Shown one piece after another: positions 51,848 to 57,648 of a DNA stretch of 57,648 nucleotides. Both the position numbers and the translations under genes were made by a program. How positions within the stretch are numbered: the first letter of the stretch is position 1; the number at the start of each line of letters is the position of its first letter. The stretch covers positions 30,307 through 87,954 of the forward strand of contig JAMYWO010000060.1 of the NCBI GenBank assembly GCA_024220525.1, given 5' to 3'. Below the pieces are notes generated by a model. It was not told where the DNA came from, did not search any database, and saw only the letters and a list, made by a program, of their open reading frames with translations. The stretch comes from Cochliopodium minus (Eukaryota; Discosea; Himatismenida; Cochliopodiidae).

Positions 51848-54800
51848 ATGGGAAATAAAACATCTAGAAAGAGTGTAATGGTTGATGAAAATTTGGTCAT
51901 TGAGAATAATAAAGGGAATAATAACATCAACGTGGATATTAAAGACAAAAACCTGAGAAATAGTGTTATCATGCCAAACAATAAGAATGAACAAAAGCTA
52001 GATAAACGAAGAGATACTGTATCAGTCATCAATACTCCTATAAAAACATGGGAACCATGGATGTTTCAACTGAAATTGGATGAACAATCCCAAAATAATA
52101 ATGGTAACAAAAAAAAAAAATATTATCTTCAAACATAAAAATCAATTATAGATTTGGATTGTTCATTATAATCATATTTAATCTTACTCGAATATCAAAA
52201 ATATATTATAAGCAAAAATTATATATTTCGCTTGATTATAACAACATTAAATTAATAAACCATCAAAACCAAAAGATCATAAATCAGAAATGACTTTGCA
52301 AACAAGCCATACAGATCCAAAGGAATCAATGTATCTGGCAGATTATTCAATCCCAAAAAAATTCGCAGAAATAAGCTCCGAGATACAAAACATCTCCTTT
52401 GGGAAGAACATGATCCTTTTTTTGACGAAAGAAGGATTGATATACAGTTGGGGGGAAGATAAAAACACATTGGGAAGAGATGACGGAGAAAAACTCGAAC
52501 TGATCTATTTTGCACATAAGGTTGTCAAAATAAGTTGTGGTGACATGTTTTCTGCTATTGTCACTGAGAGTGGAACATTGTTCACTTTTGGAAAAAATGA
52601 AAAAGGATGTTGTGGTAATAATAATGTTTAATCATTTCCGTTTTATTTTTAATTGATTAATATTTTTGATTAATAATAAGTTATTTTTTGAGACTTGATT
52701 CTTTTTTTAAACTGATTTATATTTTTTTCTCGATGTTAAATTCATTTTTTATCAATTTTTTTCCTTGTAGGTTTTCCTGGTGAAAGCATTATTAAGAAGC
52801 CCACTCAAGTGGATATAAAGTTTCATGTCGCAGAGGTGAGCTGTGGGAGAAACCACACTCTAGTTTTATCAAAAGATGGGAATGTAATATTTTTAAAAAA
52901 AATTAATTATGCAAAAATAATAAAAAAAAAAATAATAACAAAAAAAAAAACTTTTTTTTTTTTGAAATAATAGGTTTATTCGTGTGGAGATAATTCTCAT
53001 GGGCAATTGGGTTTGTCGGATGAAAGAGATAGAGAGGTTTTTGATCAAATAAAATATTTATTTGGGCTTCCTATTATTTCCATCTCCGCTGGGGCGAATC
53101 ACTCCATATGTTTATCTGCTTCTGGATCTGTTTATTGTTGGGGAGATAATAGGTTATTGATTATTTTACATTTTTTGTTTTTTGAAAATTTTGAATAGTT
53201 TTTTATTTTTTATTTTTTTATTTTTTTTAATTTATTTATTTTTTTCACATTTTTTTTTTTTTCATTTTTTTTAAATCAGATTTGGACAATGTACGACAAA
53301 ATTTATTCTATTACCAAACAACCAAAGAATAGAAAACCCTCCCAAAATAAACTTTCCTTACTTTGTAATCGGATTTTTGAATTTGGCAGTGATCAAAATA
53401 TGTGCGAAAGAGGACCAAACTTTTGTCATCACTGAAAACGGAGAGCTCTTCGGGTTTGGGAAAGGAGAAAACCTGCTTATACAACCTTTCAAAACTCAAG
53501 AAATAAGAGATCCTAAATTAATAACCACAAAGCAAAATAATAATAATAATAAAATTAATAATAATCAAAATAATGATAATATAAATAACAATAATATAGA
53601 AAATAATAACAACAATATTAATGTTAAAACAAATAATTTTTTTGTAAAAAGATTTTCAGTTTCGAATTCTCATTGTTTGTGTGTTGTCCTCGAAAAGACG
53701 GAGGAGAATAAATACGTCAAAAAGATTTACAGTTGGGGTTTGGGTGCTTCTTCTCTTGTCAAGGACGATCAGTTTAAGCCAGAAGTACCCACTGAAGTCT
53801 CTTCCTTTCTTTTGGAGGATGAATTTGGGTACGAGGATGTTTTTTGTGGATCAATAAACAACCATTTCTTCAACTTTGTCAAAATTGGGAACAATAAAAG
53901 TCCACAAATAAGAAGGTATTTTTTTATTTTTATTCTTTATTCTTTTTTAATTTTTTTTGAAATTCTTTTATTTTCATTTTTTTATTTTTATTTTGATTTA
54001 ACAAAATTATTTTTATTATTTATTTTTAATATTTTTTAATTTTTGTATTTTGAATGAAAATAATCATTATATTATTTTTTTGAAAAAGATTTTCCGTTCC
54101 AAATTTCCAATATGACATAGTGGAAAACTTGGAGAACATATTGAAAGTGAGCAACCCAGACCACTTCTTAAAATACCTCGAGTACATCTTCTCCAACCCC
54201 TCCCTCCTGAACATCAGCTTCCTGGACACAAAGAACCACTTCTACGTCTACAAGAAACAATCAGGCATCTCCATGCACAGCCTCCGAAAGTTCTTCGTCA
54301 CCCTCATGAACTCCAAAAACTCCAACGAGATCAGAGAAGTCCTTTTCAGATCGCTCGCCTCCCTCACTCAAAAAATAGTCTCCGCTCGTATCTGCAACTG
54401 CCACGAATCACTCAAAGTGTTCCAAGTGTTACTAGAAGCCCCCATCTTTGTCAATTGCGACGAAAAAAAGCTTAGGCCTTTGGAATTGATGCTCCAATCC
54501 ATCTTTTCTTTGCCTCCCGCTCTTAAGAACATGTTGCTGGACTATTTGGGTAACTACGAGTCTACTTTCTTCATTGTGCCCTTGACTGTTTTCCGCAACA
54601 CTTTGTCTTTCGTCATCTCCAAGCTCAACGTTCATCCTAGCTTGGAGGAGGGCATCTACCAGAAGATCATTTTCTTTCTCAACAACCTCAACCAGGTCAA
54701 CTTTGTTCACAAAATCGTTCCTTATGCCCAATTTATCAATCCTACCATTTCTTATTATGTAAATTTTTTTTTATTTTTTTATTATTATATTTTTTTATTA

Positions 54801-57413
54801 TTATTTTTTTTATTATTTTTTATTATTTTTAAATTTTATTATTTTATTATTTTTCACTTATTTTTTGATTTTAATTATTTTACATTTTATTTTTTAATTT
54901 TTGATTTTAATTATTTTTTTATATTTTATTTTTTTTTTTCATTATTATTTTTATTCCATTTTTATATTAATAGATAAACCTAAAAGGAGAGTATTGGAAG
55001 TGGAGAGAGGGAAAGTTTTCTCTTTTTCAATACCCCTTTCTTCTCGAAGCTTCCCTCAAAATCAAAATCCTCCAACTAGACTCCGAAGTGTCCATGGGAA
55101 CAGAGTTGCAAAGCGCCGTCATCAACTCAATGTTTACTGGTACAACATCTTTTTAATTTTCAATTTTATTTATTTTTCATTATTTTTATTTTCATATTTT
55201 TTATTTATTTTCATATTTTTTGTTTTTTTTGTTTATTTTTTTATTTTATTTTTATATTTTTTATTTTGTTTTATTTTTGATTTATTGATTTTTTATTCTT
55301 ATTTTACTTTTTTAGGTAAACAAGTATCTCCATATTTGGCATTAGTTATACGCAGAAAGTACATCATTGAGGACGCCATCTCCCAGCTCCAAATGAATGT
55401 CAATAATCTCAAAAAACCTCTCAAAGTAGTTTTCTACGAAGAAGAGGGAATTGACGCTGGTAAAACTGTTTTATTTATTTTTTTATATTTTTTGTTTTTA
55501 TTTTAATTTTTACTGATTAAAATTTTAATATTTTATTCCCTAGTCTTATTTTTATTTTTTATTTTTATTTTTCATTTTTTATTTTTCATTTTTTATATTT
55601 TTATTTTTTATTTTTCATTTTTTATTTATTTTTTATTTTTTGTTTTTTATTTTTTATTTTTTATTTTGTTTATTTTGTTTATTTTCATTTTTTTAACTAT
55701 TGACTCTTATTTCTTATTTTTTATTTTTTATTTTTATTTTTATTTTTTATTTTCATTTTTTATTTTTATTTTTATTTTTATTTTTTGTTTTTTATTTTTA
55801 ACATCATTTTATTTTTATTTTATTTTAATATTTTTTCGTTTTAATATTTTTTCATTATTTTATTTTTCATTTTCAATTATTTATTTATTGTTGAACAGGA
55901 GGAGTAAAAAAAGATTTTTTTATGATGCTCACAAAGAGGCTCTTTGACCCCAACTTCGGAATGTTCACCTACGACCCAGAGTACCGTACATATTGGTTCA
56001 ACAAAAACGCAACTGATCAGACTTCCGAGTTTTTTCTTGTTGGAATGATCTTAGGTTAAATAAAAACAAAAATAAATAAAATAAATTAAAAATTAAAATT
56101 AGAAATTAAAAAATAAAATAAATAAAAAATATAAATATAAATTAAATTAAAATATAAATTAAAATTAAATGAAATAAAATAAATAAAATAAATAAAATAA
56201 ATAAAATAAATAAAATAAATAAAATAAATAAAATGAATAAAATGAATAAAATGAATAAACATAAATAAAATAAATAAACATAAATAAAATAAATAAAATA
56301 AATAAAATAAATAAAATAAATAAAATAAATAAAATAAATAAAATAAATAAAATAAATAAAATAAATAAAATAAATAAAAAAAAATTAAATAAATAAAAAT
56401 GAAATAAATAAAAATAAAAATAAAAATTTAATTAATAAAAATAGATTTAGTAAAAATTGATTAATTTTTTCTTAGGACTTGCTATTTACAACTCTATTTT
56501 ATTGGGCGTTCAATTTCCTATTGTCATTTACAAAAAGATTGTAGGAGAGAAAGTGGGTAAATAAATAAATTTTTAAAGTTTTTTAAAATAAGTTTTTTAG
56601 TTTTTTTAAATAAATTTTTTAGTTTTTTTTTATTTTTTTTTTATTTTTTTTTTAATAATTAAATTATTTTTTATGTTAGGACTCGAAGATTTGAAGGATT
56701 CTCATCCGGACATTGGAAAGAATTTGCAGCACCTTTTGGATTACGAAGGGGATGACGTAGAGGATGTTTTCTGCCTCAATTTCCAGGTGGCTGTCGATTA
56801 TTTTGGAACGACTAAAGTTATTGATCTGTAAAAAATAAATAATTTTTTTTAATGAATTTAAAATTTGATGAAACATTTTTTATTTAATATTTTTTTGATA
56901 ATTTTATTTATTTTTATTTTATTTATTTTTTAAATAATTTTATCTTATTTATTTATCTTTTTATTTATTTTCATATTGATTTGATTTTATTTTAAATTTG
57001 ATTTTATTTAAATTTATATTATTTTACATTATTTTTAATTTTTATTTTTTTAAATTTTTTGTTTATTTTTCTTTCAAATAAATTTGATTTTTTATATTTT
57101 AAATTTGATTTTATTTTAAATTTATTGGTATTTTATTTATTTTTTCATTTTATTATTATAATTATTTTCGTTTTTGAAATTTTTTTTTAAATTTGTTTGA
57201 TAGTGTTCAAGGAGGAGGAGATATCCCCGTCAAAAAATCAAATAAACAAAAGTATGTGGAGCTTTATACAAACTACATCCTCAACTTCTCCATCCAAAAA
57301 CAGTTCGAGTCTTTTTCCAACGGCTTCAAAAAGATCGCAGGTCCTGTCTTGAATCTCTTTCGTGCAGAAGAACTTGAACTATTAATTTGTGGTAATAAAC
57401 AATTTGACATAGG
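51848..57413 (+). CDS. RCC1-HECT ubiquitin ligase (HERC4-like), 3' end beyond window
   Basis: Large E3 ligase. It starts MGNKTSRK (myristoyl-like), then a disordered N-terminus and RCC1 blades: KEGLIYSWGEDKNTLG, SCGDMFSAIVTESGTLFTFG, VSCGRNHTLVLSKDGN|VYSC, GDNSHGQLGL, AGANHSICLSASGSVYCWG and IYSWGLGASSL. One blade carries a long Asn-rich insert at about 53540-53640. A helical linker follows (54.1-54.8 kb), then the HECT N-lobe: VSPYLALVIRRKYIIEDAIS, VVFYEEEGIDAGGVKKDFFM, LTKRLFDPNFGMFTYDPEY, LGLAIYNSILLGVQFPIVIY, LLDYEGDDVEDVFCLNFQ and RAEELELLICGNKQFDI. This arrangement matches HERC4 and small HERCs. The catalytic cysteine lies in the C-lobe past 57648, so it cannot be checked. About twelve introns, some very long and T-rich. 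Confidence 0.93.
55505..55898. repeat. Low-complexity T-rich intron of the HECT gene
   Basis: About 390 bases of TTTTTATTTT-like sequence, wholly intronic, with GT and AG ends in frame. Confidence 0.75.
56160..56385. repeat. ATAAATAAA nonamer array in HECT gene intron
   Basis: About 22 copies of the nonamer ATAAATAAA, including a block with T-to-G variants (AATGAATAAA) and two ACATAAAT interruptions, showing local homogenisation. Confidence 0.88.
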
Positions 57414-57648
57414 GTAAATAAACTATTTTTATTTTTATTAATTTTATTTTCGTTATTTTTTATTTTCATTATTTTTTATTATTTTTTATTTTCATTATTT
57501 TTTATTTTTATTTTTATTTTTATTTTTATTAATTTTATTTTCATCATTTTTTATTATTTTTTATTTTTATTTATTTTTAGTATTTTATTTTATTTTATGA
57601 TTTATTTATTTTATTTTTTTATGTTTTATTTTTTATTTTTTTATGATT
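57414..57648. other. Intron of the HECT gene running off the window
   Basis: Starts with a GTAAATAA donor after GNKQFDIG and continues as T-rich sequence to the end. The exon with the HECT C-lobe is outside. Confidence 0.85.

Noticed and set aside
51572-51994. Minus-strand hydrophobic frame opposite the start of the HECT ligase
   Set aside because: Overlaps the well-supported MGNKTSRK exon, has no family match and arises from A/T-rich antisense.
54901-55947. Long hydrophobic F/Y/L-rich frames in T-rich stretches, looking like membrane proteins
   Set aside because: They are read-through of T-rich introns; poly-T DNA yields Phe/Leu/Tyr frames by composition. The same holds for 9622-9978 and 16798-17049.
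1-57648. Transposons, LTR or virus-like elements, CRISPR arrays, tRNAs
   Set aside because: No reverse transcriptase, integrase, transposase, capsid or terminal repeat sequence was recognised; tandem arrays are simple A/T repeats; no convincing tRNA T-loop was seen. A tRNA scan would settle the last point.

Overview
This is nuclear DNA from an AT-rich, intron-dense eukaryotic microbe (a protist). Coding exons stand out as islands of higher GC in about 80% A+T DNA. Introns are short, A/T-only and mostly GTAAAA...TTTAG. Genes sit only 50-700 bp apart on both strands, with no operons. A mitochondrial complex I subunit (NDUFS6) and an NADP-isocitrate dehydrogenase with a basic leader point to an aerobic mitochondrion. 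The clade cannot be fixed from the window; a heterolobosean or other amoeboid protist would fit the RCC1-rich, F-box-rich content, but that is a guess. No virus-like or transposable element was recognised.

Layout. 1-3.5 kb: C-terminal half of a DHX35 RNA helicase, then a TMEM41/VTT-family membrane protein. 3.4-5 kb: an exon of unknown affinity and the N-terminal part of an enoyl-CoA hydratase. 5-11 kb: a CDCA3/Tome-1-like protein, two unknown proteins and a PlsC acyltransferase. 11-17.5 kb: C1D exosome cofactor, two F-box proteins, a SANT protein, a DUF952 protein and a coiled-coil protein. 18-27 kb: an orphan type I membrane protein, RHEB GTPase, a ferroportin-like exporter and a USP deubiquitinase. 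27-36 kb: SKP1, NECAP (clathrin adaptor partner), an ankyrin-kinase, NDUFS6 and an RCC1 protein. 36-38 kb: N-terminal half of DHX35. 38-47 kb: alpha/beta hydrolase, F-box-RCC1 protein, a membrane-anchored glycosylasparaginase homologue made of micro-exons, a GNAT acetyltransferase and the C-terminal exon of the enoyl-CoA hydratase. 47-57.6 kb: a cut 5S rRNA gene, a Ykt6-like longin protein, NADP-IDH, an FYV7-like ribosome-biogenesis protein and an RCC1-HECT ubiquitin ligase that runs off the end.

Main messages. (1) Two genes are each split into two far-apart halves (DHX35 and enoyl-CoA hydratase). Their broken introns end in A/T tandem repeats at or near single-N joins, and the halves rejoin in perfect splice phase. 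The block order in this scaffold is therefore very probably wrong; the order implied is 37.8-47.1 kb, then about 3.6-37.8 kb, then 1-3.5 kb. (2) The glycosylasparaginase-like gene has 19 exons, eight of them 8-16 nt long. Its product keeps the fold signatures but lacks the catalytic threonine and has gained a C-terminal membrane anchor. (3) A Tome-1/CDCA3-like protein with four DPRSP...RTP motifs, a KEN box and a probable myristoyl site occurs in the same window as SKP1, three F-box proteins, a USP and a HECT ligase. Gene models were spliced by eye: exon edges are supported by reading frame and family similarity, not by transcripts.
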